From assembly GCA_002159075.1 (NCBI GenBank), contig LZRT01000095.1, positions 1 through 62,511 on the forward strand: a stretch of DNA of 62,511 nt, in the 5' to 3' direction. The translations under genes and the position numbers were made by a program. Source of the DNA: Bacillus thermozeamaize (GTDB taxonomy: Bacteria > Bacillota > Bacilli > ZCTH02-B2). This document shows positions 43,595 through 51,453 of the stretch, piece after piece (positions within the stretch are counted from its first letter, which is position 1; each line of letters opens with the position of its first letter). Below the pieces are notes generated by a model that was given only the letters and a program-made list of their open reading frames with translations, searched no databases and was not told the DNA's origin.

Positions 43595-44111
43595 CTACGA
43601 ACTCCTTTGACAGATGCCGCGCGAAGTGCAGGAAGAAGTTAAGCGCCGGCTGCACCTCCGGATCGGTCAACATGCGCATCAGGCCGACAATCCCGACGCG
43701 TTTTGCGCCCATTTCAGCCGTTTCTTCGGAGGCTTTGATCATCGAGCGGGATACCTTGCCGACCACTTGCACCGCGCGTACATCAAGAACATCCGATTTA
43801 AACAGTTCCTGGACTTGCGGGGAATCGAGGAATTCCTGCATCCGCTGCAAGGCGGAGAAAACGTTTTCAAAGCGTTTCAGGGTTTGGGGCTCGAAATAAC
43901 TCTGGCGCAATAAAACGACCAGGTCGTTGATCGAATCGGCGATTTCAGGCCCCCGGCGGAAAAAATGCTCCAGCATCTCGACGAGATACGTCACATTTTC
44001 CAATTTGTCAAGCAAGTGGATCAACTGCTCGGCTGTTTTGGTATCCAAAAGCTTTTCCGTCAATGTGTGGTCAATCGCCTCCGCGACGGCTCCTTTTCCC
44101 GTTTGTTCCAC
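43560..44111 (-). CDS. DUF1641 family protein
   Basis: 183 aa, fully helical, first gene of the hydrogenase operon. Contains the pattern LIHLLDKLENVTYLVEMLEH and, near the C terminus, AKRVGIVGLMRMLTDPEVQP, both typical of DUF1641 proteins found next to formate dehydrogenases and hydrogenases in Bacilli (e.g. YrhD). Function unknown. GTG 44111 has AGGAGG 7 nt upstream; the frame is open to 44318. Confidence 0.85.
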   Translation of the reverse strand: MEQTGKGAVAEAIDHTLTEKLLDTKTAEQLIHLLDKLENVTYLVEMLEHFFRRGPEIADSINDLVVLLRQSYFEPQTLKRFENVFSALQRMQEFLDSPQVQELFKSDVLDVRAVQVVGKVSRSMIKASEETAEMGAKRVGIVGLMRMLTDPEVQPALNFFLHFARHLSKEFVDARTVDRSSSG

Positions 44112-44231
44112 AAGCATCCCTCCTTTCGTGGTAACCAAAGATATGCAGATGAAGCACGCTACATGTTTTCTCTCGCCTCCTCTTTTGATCATTATATTGG
44201 CAATATATTTATATATTAATGGTTTGGCATT

Positions 44232-44260
44232 ATTATAACATGAATTCATCTTAATTTGAA
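44232..44260 (-). promoter_or_regulatory. Probable sigma-A promoter of the hydrogenase operon
   Basis: Minus-strand TTCAAA (44255-44260), 17-nt spacer, TATAAT (44232-44237). The A/T-rich sequence upstream could act as an UP element and the downstream palindromes as operator. Confidence 0.55.
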
Positions 44261-44382
44261 TATGAAAAATATAATACTTATTATTATTAATAACTTCATA
44301 CTTTTCGTGACGTCCCATCTTCCGTCCATCGCCGCATGCTGCAAGCCTTCACGGTCCCCTGGCCGGGCTGAAAAGAACAGAT

Positions 44383-44414
44383 GCCCGGAAAGTGCGGGAC
44401 ATGCACTTCCGGGC
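44383..44414 (-). terminator. Hairpin after the HhH gene
   Basis: GCCCGGAAAGTG pairs with CACTTCCGGGC (one bulged A). The T tract on the minus strand is weak (ATCTGTTCTTTTC), so terminator function is probable, not certain. Confidence 0.5.
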
Positions 44415-44505
44415 CTTGACGATGACCGGCTTTCCATTTGCGAAATCAACTGGCCGGCTTTCATATGCGCCATGGTCTTGCCAATCCTGCTTCATGCGAT
44501 GCATC

Positions 44506-44952
44506 TCATCGCTCTGGCCTCGTGTCCGGATAGCCGTGCTTTTGCCGGTACCACTTTCGTTCTTCCGTAAAGTCCCACCATCGCTTTCCGCTGCACGGCG
44601 TTTCCGCATGGTGCACCATCAGCCGGATGCCGTCTTCGACGCAAGGGTCGATTCGAAAGCCGTACAACCGTTCCAATTGATCAAACAATTCCGCCGGGTC
44701 CTTTCCTTTCAACTCGGCCAATGAATAAACCCCCAAATCGATGACATGTTTTGCCAAATCGGGGCCGGCGGACGGAATCGTCTGAAATTGAGCGAGCGCA
44801 ATCAAAAGCTTTGCCCTCTCTTCCGTGCAGCCTAACACGCGAGCCAAATCATGCGTTTGAAAGCTTGCAATCGCCGCCAATTTTACTTTTTGTTTTCTTA
44901 ACATGCCGCGTTCTTCGGGAGTCAAAGGGAGTTTGGGCGCGATGCCTTTCAC
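44506..44952 (-). CDS. Helix-hairpin-helix 'pathogenicity locus' (Cdd1-like) protein
   Basis: 148 aa. N-terminal HhH-like segment (LARVLGCTEERAKLLIALAQF), a central HhH/DUF4332-type stretch FQTIPSAGPDLAKHVIDLGV YS-type, and the conserved tail DPCVEDGIRLMVHHAETP then KRWWDFTEERKWYRQKHGYP. This matches a small conserved family with DNA-binding-like HhH and no proven function. Confidence 0.75.
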   Translation of the reverse strand: MKGIAPKLPLTPEERGMLRKQKVKLAAIASFQTHDLARVLGCTEERAKLLIALAQFQTIPSAGPDLAKHVIDLGVYSLAELKGKDPAELFDQLERLYGFRIDPCVEDGIRLMVHHAETPCSGKRWWDFTEERKWYRQKHGYPDTRPER

Positions 44953-45094
44953 AAAGAGATCCCCCTTCCGTCTTGTGAAACCAACCCGCCATCCTTAAAC
45001 GTTTGCGCCGTCCCCAAGAGATTTCCGCTTTCCGCACAATGTCAACGGTCCACGTCGGAAAACATGCGGAAACGTGCAAAAAAGGACGTCCGTT

Positions 45095-45142
45095 ATAAAA
45101 AAGGGATGTTCACATACCATTCGAGGCATGCAAACATCCCTT
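45095..45142 (-). terminator. Intrinsic terminator after the DJ-1/PfpI gene
   Basis: AAGGGATGTT and AACATCCCTT pair perfectly over a 22-nt loop, followed on the minus strand by TTTTTTATAACG. The remainder of 44953-45227 shows no gene. Confidence 0.75.
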
Positions 45143-45227
45143 CGTTCCTTGCTTTCCCTCAGTCCTGCGTGACAGTTCATGTCAATCATGCATCAAATGG
45201 AGCGAATTCCCGGAACCTTTGCTTCTT

Positions 45228-45740
45228 CTATTGGGACAAAGCCTTCCGGATCGCGTCGACAAACACCTCGTTGTCCTGCGGCATCCGGGAGGTGATCAGG
45301 TTGCCGTCGACGACGACAGGACGGTCCACCACTTTTGCCCCGGCATTTTCCAGATCATCCATCACGCTTTTGTAGCAAGTCATTTCCTTGCCCTTGACCA
45401 CCTTGGCCGAGATGAGCAGCTGCGGCCCGTGGCAAATGGCTGCAACCGGCTGGTTGGCCTCCATCTTCTGCTGGACAAAACGTTTCATCCCTTCATCGAT
45501 CCGCAGCCGGTCCGGGGAGAAGCCGCCGGGGATGACCACCGCGTCAAAGTCCTCGGGACGGACCTCGCTGATGGCAGCGTCAGCCTTGTAAACCGCCTGT
45601 CCCTTCTTCCCCCTTAGCTCCTCACCCTTCTGGAAGGAGATGATCACGCATTCGTGCCCGTCTTTTTTCAGCTCCTCGTACGGATAGGAAAGCTCGGAAT
45701 CCTCGTATTCTTGCGCGACCAAAAAAGCGATCCTTGCCAT
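45228..45740 (-). CDS. DJ-1/PfpI family protein
   Basis: 170 aa, type 1 glutamine amidotransferase-like fold, related to PfpI/YraA/YhbO proteins proposed to act on glycated or damaged molecules. The nucleophile elbow is AICHGPQLL with catalytic Cys, preceded by VIPGGFSPDRLR. ATG 45740 has GGAGG 7 nt upstream. Confidence 0.9.
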   Translation of the reverse strand: MARIAFLVAQEYEDSELSYPYEELKKDGHECVIISFQKGEELRGKKGQAVYKADAAISEVRPEDFDAVVIPGGFSPDRLRIDEGMKRFVQQKMEANQPVAAICHGPQLLISAKVVKGKEMTCYKSVMDDLENAGAKVVDRPVVVDGNLITSRMPQDNEVFVDAIRKALSQ

Positions 45741-45887
45741 GGATACCACCTCCTGCATGGGTTTGCAGATTTCAGGCAGTTACATTATACCATAGCTGGA
45801 ACCCCAGAGCATAAAAACGGACGAAAGCCGCCAAAGGCTGCCGGATGCCTTGCGAGCCATGACCGCATCCATGATTCATCAATACGG

Positions 45888-45947
45888 AAAAAGGCCGCTC
45901 GGTTCACCATCCCCGTTTCGTAACGGGTTGTCAACCAAGGGCCTTTT
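45888..45947 (-). terminator. Complex hairpin terminator after cysK
   Basis: Three nested stems: AAGGCC/GGCCTT, CTTGGTT/AACCGAG and CCCGTT/AACGGG, ending on the minus strand with GGCCTTTTTCC. Lies 15 nt after cysK. Confidence 0.75.
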
Positions 45948-45962
45948 GGGCATTGCGGAGAA

Positions 45963-46892
45963 TCAAGCTTCCTGCCACAACGCCGTGGACAGATAACGTT
46001 CGCCTGTATCCGGAAGGATGACAACCATGACCTTGCCTTTGTTTTCCGGCCGGCTGGCCACCACTTTTGCCGCATGCAACGCCGCGCCGGAGGAAATGCC
46101 CAGCAGGATGCCTTCTTCCCGTCCCAGTTTGCGGGCTGCGGCAAACGCTTCTTCATTGGTGACCTGAACCACTTCATCGTAGATGGAAGTGTTCAATACG
46201 TCGGGCACAAATCCGGCACCGATTCCCTGAATTTTATGCGGTCCAGGCTTGCCGCCGGAAAGCACCGGCGAGTCGGCCGGTTCCACGGCAACCGCGTAAA
46301 AGGATGGTTTGCGTTCTTTGATCACTTCGGATACACCGGTAATCGTCCCGCCCGTACCGACGCCGCTGATCAGAATATCCACCCGGCCGTCGGTATCATT
46401 CCAGATCTCTTCTGCCGTCGTTCTGCGGTGAATGGCCGGGTTGGCCGGGTTTTTGAACTGCTGCAGCATATAGGCGTTGGGCGTTTCCCTCACGATTTGC
46501 TCGGCCCGTTGGATGGCGCCCTTCATCCCTTCGGAGCCGGGCGTCAGCACCAGTTCGGCCCCGTAGGCCTTAAGCAGGTTCCGGCGTTCCAAGGACATGG
46601 TCTCCGGCATGGTCAAAATCAGCCGGTATCCTTTCGCCGCGGCCACAAAGGCGAGGGCAATCCCCGTGTTGCCGCTGGTGGGTTCCACCAAAACCGTTTT
46701 ATCCGGCGAAATCAGTCCCTTTTTTTCGGCGTCTTCAATCATCGCAAAACCAATCCGGTCTTTCACGCTGCCGGCTGGATTGAAATACTCCAGCTTGCCG
46801 TAAGCCTCCACCCCTGTCTCTTCGCTCAGCTTGTTCAAGCGGACGAGCGGCGTGTTGCCAATCAATTCAATAATATTGTTTGCCACTTTCAT
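45963..46892 (-). CDS. cysK: Cysteine synthase (O-acetylserine sulfhydrylase)
   Basis: PLP enzyme making cysteine from O-acetylserine and sulfide. 309 aa with the PLP lysine in [11 protein letters not shown], the substrate loop [13 protein letters not shown], the phosphate-binding [10 protein letters not shown] and the C-terminal [12 protein letters not shown]. Its own promoter lies upstream. It neighbours a polar amino acid transporter that might import cystine or another amino acid. Confidence 0.95.
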   Translation of the reverse strand: MKVANNIIELIGNTPLVRLNKLSEETGVEAYGKLEYFNPAGSVKDRIGFAMIEDAEKKGLISPDKTVLVEPTSGNTGIALAFVAAAKGYRLILTMPETMSLERRNLLKAYGAELVLTPGSEGMKGAIQRAEQIVRETPNAYMLQQFKNPANPAIHRRTTAEEIWNDTDGRVDILISGVGTGGTITGVSEVIKERKPSFYAVAVEPADSPVLSGGKPGPHKIQGIGAGFVPDVLNTSIYDEVVQVTNEEAFAAARKLGREEGILLGISSGAALHAAKVVASRPENKGKVMVVILPDTGERYLSTALWQEA

Positions 46893-46950
46893 CCTTGCGT
46901 TCCCCTTTCACATCTCAGTTTCTGACCGCTTTTTGCTTGCTCTTGATCAC

Positions 46951-46978
46951 AGTATAACATGTTTTTTTTAAATATCAA
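46951..46978 (-). promoter_or_regulatory. Sigma-A promoter of cysK
   Basis: Minus-strand TTGATA (46973-46978), 16-nt spacer, TATACT (46951-46956), about 60 nt before the start. A second TTGAT lies further upstream in the AT-rich stretch 46960-47035. Confidence 0.6.
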
Positions 46979-47071
46979 CATTTCCGAGATAAATACTTAG
47001 ATATAAACCGAGTCTTTTATCCCGCCATTATCCCGATCCTTTTGTTTCGTGGTTTTTCAAGGGCATTCACA

Positions 47072-47782
47072 TCATGTGCCACCGGTGGTTTTCTTTTTCT
47101 TCAACACATCTTCCGGCGATCCTTCATCCACAATCCGGCCATCGGCCAAAACAACCACCCGGTCGGCCACCTCTCTGGCAAAATTCACTTCATGCGTGAC
47201 AACGATCATGGTCATGCCCTCTTTTGCGATTGCCCTCATCACCAGCAGCACTTCTTCCACCAAATCGGGATCCAAGGCGGACGTCGGCTCATCAAACAAA
47301 ATCACTTTCGGATTCAAGGCCAGCGCCCGTGCAATGGCCACTCTTTGTTGCTGTCCGCCCGACAGTTGCGACGGGTAAAAGTGCAGCCTGTCCTGAAGAC
47401 CGACTTTTTCCAGATGTTCGGTACTGATCCGGACAGCCTCGCTGCGGCTTAAACCCTTGACAGTCACCAGGCCTTCCATCACATTTTCAAGCGCCGTTTT
47501 ATGTTTGAACAAATGGTAGTGTTGAAACACCATGCTCGTGAGCCTGCGGAGTGCAAGGATCTGTTTGCGGGTGGCGTTCTCTGCCGAAACAACCAAATCG
47601 TCCACTTGAATGGTTCCCTTGGAAGGCCGCTCCAAAAAATTGATGCAACGGAGGAGGGTCGACTTTCCCGCTCCACTGGGACCCATGATCACGACCACTT
47701 CACCGGTATGGACCTCCAAATCAATCCCTTTCAGCACATGTTGATCGCGGTAAACTTTATGGATATCCCGAAGCCGGATCAT
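47072..47782 (-). CDS. Polar amino acid ABC transporter ATPase
   Basis: 236 aa GlnQ/TcyN-type ATPase: Walker A GPSGAGKSTLLRC, signature LSGGQQQRVAIARAL, Walker B VILFDEPTSALDP and VTHEVNFAREV. Overlaps the permease stop by 4 nt. Last gene of the operon that begins at 50.8 kb. Confidence 0.93.
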   Translation of the reverse strand: MIRLRDIHKVYRDQHVLKGIDLEVHTGEVVVIMGPSGAGKSTLLRCINFLERPSKGTIQVDDLVVSAENATRKQILALRRLTSMVFQHYHLFKHKTALENVMEGLVTVKGLSRSEAVRISTEHLEKVGLQDRLHFYPSQLSGGQQQRVAIARALALNPKVILFDEPTSALDPDLVEEVLLVMRAIAKEGMTMIVVTHEVNFAREVADRVVVLADGRIVDEGSPEDVLKKKKTTGGT

Positions 47783-48495
47783 GAAACGATCTCCCTTTCA
47801 TAGCGCCGCAACCTTCTCTCCGCAAACAGCATCATTCTCTCGATGAGAAAACAGACAAACCAATAAATCAAGGCAGCGACAATGTAAACCTCGAAAAAGT
47901 GCAGGCCTCTTGCACCGACGATTTTCGCGGCCCCCATAATCTCAACGACGGAAATGATGAACGCCAACGAAGTGTCTTTGACAAGGCTGATGAACAAGTT
48001 TCCGAAATTCGGAAAGGCGACGACCAACGCCTGCGGCAGAATGATTCTCCGCATGGCCTGAAACGATGTCATCCCGATGGCGTACGCCGCTTCAATTTGC
48101 CCTTTATCTACGGACAGGAGAGCCGACCGGATCGATTCAGACAGGTAGGCTCCCACGTTGACGGAGCAGGTCAAATAGACAAAAAATAAGGCGGGGATGC
48201 TGTCAACGTTTAAATTCCAGCCATTTGCTTCATTCAAAGCCCCCAAAATCTTGGGTATGCCGTAATACGCCAGGTAAATCTGGACCAATAGCGGCGTGCC
48301 GCGGATAAACGAAACATACACGACGGCCAAGCGGTTCAAAACCGGGATCTGGTAAAACCGGACCAAAGCGGTCAAAAACCCGAGAAACAACCCGAAAATC
48401 ATCGAAATGACAGCAATCCCCAGCGTGACCGGAAGATACCTCACAATCTCCGGAAACGACTGTACCATAAATCCCCAGTCGAAAAGTTCCCCCAT
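47779..48495 (-). CDS. Polar amino acid ABC transporter permease
   Basis: 238 aa, His/Glu/Gln/Arg-type inner membrane component with five membrane segments, FIRGTPLLVQIYLAYYG (EAA-like start) and the EAA loop EAAYAIGMTSFQAMRRIILPQA. Works with the neighbouring binding protein and ATPase. Confidence 0.92.
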   Translation of the reverse strand: MGELFDWGFMVQSFPEIVRYLPVTLGIAVISMIFGLFLGFLTALVRFYQIPVLNRLAVVYVSFIRGTPLLVQIYLAYYGIPKILGALNEANGWNLNVDSIPALFFVYLTCSVNVGAYLSESIRSALLSVDKGQIEAAYAIGMTSFQAMRRIILPQALVVAFPNFGNLFISLVKDTSLAFIISVVEIMGAAKIVGARGLHFFEVYIVAALIYWFVCFLIERMMLFAERRLRRYEREIVS

Positions 48496-48529
48496 CCAGC
48501 CTCATCCTTCTTCTCGTAATCAACCGCCG

Positions 48530-49405
48530 CTATTGAACGGGTTTCGTGTAATCTTTGCCAAACCATTCAATAGACATCTTGGACAGGGTTCCGTCCTGGA
48601 TCATTTCCGCCAACGCCTTGTCCACTTTTTCCTTCAGGGCTTGGCCTTCTTCATCTTTCCGGAAAACAAAGTAAGCAGGAACCGCTTCCACCGGCTTTTC
48701 CACGATTTCCACATCAAGCCCCAGTTTCTTGGCCGTTTCCGAAGCCATAATCGGATCATTCAGGTAAGCGTCGATTCTGCCTGCAGCCACATCTTGTAGG
48801 ATGGTGGTCGGATCCGTGCCGTCATAATACTTGATGTTAATCGCGTTGTTGTGTTCTTTGTTGTAATCCTCCAAGATCTTGGTAAACGAATCCCCCACCG
48901 CAGAACCGACCGTCTTTCCTTGCAGGTCGTCCAAAGACTTGATGTCTTTTCTGCCTTTTTTGACAATGATCACGGACTGGCATGTAAAATAGCTGTTGTC
49001 GGTAAACAAATATTTCTGTTCCCGTTCAGGATTTTTGGTGATCTGGTTGGCCACGACCTGGTATTTGCCGGCTTCCAACCCCAAAAACATGCTGTCCCAC
49101 GGGGTCGGCTTAAATTCAAACTGGATGCCTTCAACCCGTTTTTCGACTTCCCTTAAGACTTCAATGTCAAAACCTGTCACGCGGCCCTTCTCATCCACAT
49201 AGGAAAAAGGATAATACGTCCCCATCGTTCCGACGCCGATTTTCTTGACTTCCTGCTTGCCGGCGTCCGTCTCGCCGGATGCAGGCTCACCCGTCGCCGG
49301 CGTGCCGGACTGGGTAGGTTGTGAACCGCATCCCGCCAACGCCGCCACGAGCAGCACTGCAAGCAGCAAAGGAATGGTTTTTATGTACGAAGAAACGAAT
49401 CTCAT
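48530..49405 (-). CDS. Amino acid ABC transporter substrate-binding lipoprotein
   Basis: About 291 aa. Lipobox ALAGC (Cys near 26), Thr/Gly-rich linker, then a family 3 solute-binding fold: GTYYPFSYVDEKGRVTGFDIEV, WDSMFLGLEAGKYQVVANQI, KTVGSAVGDSF and AGRIDAYLND. Ligand unknown; cystine is one possibility given cysK nearby. ATG 49405 has GAGGGG upstream. Confidence 0.9.
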   Translation of the reverse strand: MRFVSSYIKTIPLLLAVLLVAALAGCGSQPTQSGTPATGEPASGETDAGKQEVKKIGVGTMGTYYPFSYVDEKGRVTGFDIEVLREVEKRVEGIQFEFKPTPWDSMFLGLEAGKYQVVANQITKNPEREQKYLFTDNSYFTCQSVIIVKKGRKDIKSLDDLQGKTVGSAVGDSFTKILEDYNKEHNNAINIKYYDGTDPTTILQDVAAGRIDAYLNDPIMASETAKKLGLDVEIVEKPVEAVPAYFVFRKDEEGQALKEKVDKALAEMIQDGTLSKMSIEWFGKDYTKPVQ

Positions 49406-49453
49406 CACTTTTCCCCTCTTTCGATGCTCTTTATTTATCGATGTTCTGTATCC

Positions 49454-50260
49454 TTATCTGGTCAACAGTCCTGCGTCCAGGACAAACTGAGAACCGGTCA
49501 CATATCTTGCGCGGTCACTGGCCAGAAACAACACGGCATCGGCTACATCCTCCGGTTCGATCCAGGGAACCGGAAGCAAATTTCCCGCGGAACGTTCGGC
49601 GATTTCTTCCGGTGTTGTTCCTTCCATGGCGGCCAATCCGTCGTTCATGGGAGTATTCACCCCGGTCGGATGGATGCTGACGACGCGAATATTGTACGGA
49701 GCCAACTCAATGGCCCAAGACTTCGTCAAGCCGACCAGCCCCCACTTGGAAGCGGCGTAATGGGAAAGCCTGTTCATCCCGCGCAATCCGGCAATCGAGG
49801 AGTTGTTGATGATGACGCCGCTCTTTTGCTTCATCATGTGCGGAATGATTCGCCGGGCGACCAGCCATGCCCCTTTGAGATTGATGTCGATCATCGCGTC
49901 CCATTCTTCTTCCGTTAATTCATGGGCATACCCGTAAGCGCAAATCCCCGCATTGTTAAACAGGACATCAATCCTGCCGAATGTCCGGATTGTCTCTGAA
50001 ACCGCCGCTTGGATGGCCGCATCGTCTCTGACGTCGCCTTCAAAAACGAGGCATCTTGAACCGAGGGATTCCACCTCATCCTTGAGCAATTGCAGTTCAC
50101 TGGCCGTCCCAAATTCATAAGCCGGATAGCTCAAACGTTTGGCAATGTCATATCCTGCCACCCAGGCTCCCTCCCGGGCGAAAGCCAAAGCAACCGCCCG
50201 GCCTTGGCCGTGAGCAGCACCAGTAATAAAAACCACACGGTTGGCAAACTCTTTCCCCAT
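49454..50260 (-). CDS. SDR oxidoreductase, mycofactocin-coupled type
   Basis: 268 aa classical SDR: cofactor loop TGAAHGQGRAVALAF, NNAGICAYG, catalytic Ser in NNSSIAG and YAASK. Between the second beta-strand (GYDI) and the next helix it carries an insert of about 28 residues (AKRLSYPAYEFGTASELQLL) like the one that marks SDRs with non-exchangeable NAD in the mycofactocin-coupled subfamily. Substrate may be an alcohol or terpenoid. No mycofactocin genes lie in the window. ATG 50260 is used; the frame extends to 50287. Confidence 0.82.
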   Translation of the reverse strand: MGKEFANRVVFITGAAHGQGRAVALAFAREGAWVAGYDIAKRLSYPAYEFGTASELQLLKDEVESLGSRCLVFEGDVRDDAAIQAAVSETIRTFGRIDVLFNNAGICAYGYAHELTEEEWDAMIDINLKGAWLVARRIIPHMMKQKSGVIINNSSIAGLRGMNRLSHYAASKWGLVGLTKSWAIELAPYNIRVVSIHPTGVNTPMNDGLAAMEGTTPEEIAERSAGNLLPVPWIEPEDVADAVLFLASDRARYVTGSQFVLDAGLLTR

Positions 50261-50276
50261 CGCTCTTTGCCGCCCC

Positions 50277-50801
50277 CTACTTCGCACGGTAGTTTTCCAA
50301 ATAGTCGTCCAACGGGATACGCAACGCGTTGTTAAAAAGATTTGTCGCGATCATCAAACCGGCGAAGGCCGTCAAAAGCACAATCTGCCGTTCATCAAAA
50401 AAAGCCTGCAGGCGAGAAAACAGTTCATCCGATACCTGATTGGCGTCTTTCGCCAGTTGCCTGCCGAAATCCACAAGCACCTGCTCTTTTTCGTCAAGCT
50501 CCAATCGATCGGGATCCTCGACGCTTTCAATCAGCAACCGCCGGAAAAACGTGGAGCAGATCAAGCATTCGTTTTGAGTCGAGATGGCATGGGAAAAAAC
50601 ATATACCCCTCGTTTGCCGATAAACGGTTCGATTTGATCCCGCAACGTGTACCATTCCATGTATGCCTGGAAGGCGGGCACTGCATGCAGGAGCGTGCGT
50701 TTCATATTGGTAATCCGCCCGTATTTCTGCTCATGGTCAGCCGCTGCCTGCTTCACGTCGTCGGCGGCTGCACCGATGTCCACCAAGCTGATCCTGCTCA
50801 C
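50277..50801 (-). CDS. Carboxymuconolactone decarboxylase/AhpD-like protein
   Basis: About 174 aa, helical, with the CMD/AhpD active-site type CLICSTFFRR (CxxC) and conserved upstream region AISTQNE. Proteins of this type reduce peroxides or act as decarboxylases; the function here is open. GTG 50801 has GGAGG 8 nt upstream; ATG 50807 is only 2 nt from it. First gene of an operon with the SDR and an amino acid transporter. Confidence 0.78.
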   Translation of the reverse strand: MSRISLVDIGAAADDVKQAAADHEQKYGRITNMKRTLLHAVPAFQAYMEWYTLRDQIEPFIGKRGVYVFSHAISTQNECLICSTFFRRLLIESVEDPDRLELDEKEQVLVDFGRQLAKDANQVSDELFSRLQAFFDERQIVLLTAFAGLMIATNLFNNALRIPLDDYLENYRAK

Positions 50802-50856
50802 CTGCATATCCTCCCTTGTTCTATATAATCCACTAAATCATACTTCTATTATCAGC

Positions 50857-50886
50857 ATTATAGTTTTCCGATAAACGAGGTGTCAA
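50857..50886 (-). promoter_or_regulatory. Consensus sigma-A promoter of the CMD-SDR-ABC operon
   Basis: Minus-strand TTGACA (50881-50886), 18-nt spacer, TATAAT (50857-50862); both hexamers are perfect. The rest of 50887-51163 shows a run of ten A (50895 region) and no gene. Confidence 0.75.
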
Positions 50887-51163
50887 TAAAGGAACAAAAA
50901 AAAAGAACCCTCCAAATCCCACGTTCCGGATCAACTGGGTCATGTATTTGCAGGATGCTTTCCAAAGAATTTCTCAAAAAAGGGAAGATATGAACGAAAA
51001 AGACACAAATCCGCCACGGTGAATGTTGCATTTGCCGCAAGCAGCCGCAAGTGCGGTGATTGAAAAAAAGGCCGCATCAACGTTCATCAATGTGACTGCA
51101 GTCCAAACAGGGCTGGCCGGACTATCGTATACTATCTCAGACTAAATGAAGAAAGGGGTGTGA

Positions 51164-51379
51164 ATGGTGTTTCACAGACCGATGTGTTGTTCCCCGCAAA
51201 GCGTCACGAATCAGCCGGCAAGGGTCTATCGCAACGTATACCATCCGCATTTCGTCAATGTGATTCAACCGATTGAAATCGTCACCCGGCATCATTGTTG
51301 CCCCATCCCCAGACGGGTCTTTGTGTATCAATACCGCGATGAATTCGTAACGGATCCCAGAAGACGCCGGTTCTATTAG
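51164..51379 (+). CDS. CotD-like spore coat protein
   Basis: 71 aa, Cys-, His-, Pro- and Arg-rich: MVFHRPMCCSPQSV, then VYHPHFVNVIQPIEIVTRHH, CCPIPRRVFVYQYRDEF. Composition and the HPHFVNV pattern resemble CotD-family inner coat proteins, implying an endospore former. ATG 51164 follows AAGGGG at 5 nt; GTATACTA about 35 nt upstream could be part of a sporulation sigma promoter. Own terminator downstream. Confidence 0.7.
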   Translation: MVFHRPMCCSPQSVTNQPARVYRNVYHPHFVNVIQPIEIVTRHHCCPIPRRVFVYQYRDEFVTDPRRRRFY

Positions 51380-51403
51380 CCCCATCAAATAGGGAGCTCA
51401 GCC

Positions 51404-51450
51404 TGTAGACTAAACGCCAACCGGGATTAGTCTACAGGTTTCTTCATTTT
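51404..51450 (+). terminator. Intrinsic terminator after the coat gene
   Basis: CCTGTAGACTAA (51404-51415) and TTAGTCTACAGG (51427-51438) form a perfect 12-bp stem, followed by TTTCTTCATTTTT. It may also serve the convergent glutamate dehydrogenase gene. Confidence 0.85.
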
Positions 51451-51453
51451 TCT

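Larger units (their letters stand above)
44112..44505. other. AT-rich region upstream of the hydrogenase operon
   Basis: About 394 nt without a gene. 44190-44310 is strikingly AT-rich compared with the GC-rich surroundings and holds nested palindromes such as AATATATTTATATATT (44201-44216). The operon promoter lies within it; a hairpin near 44383-44414 ends the gene on the other side. Confidence 0.6.
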
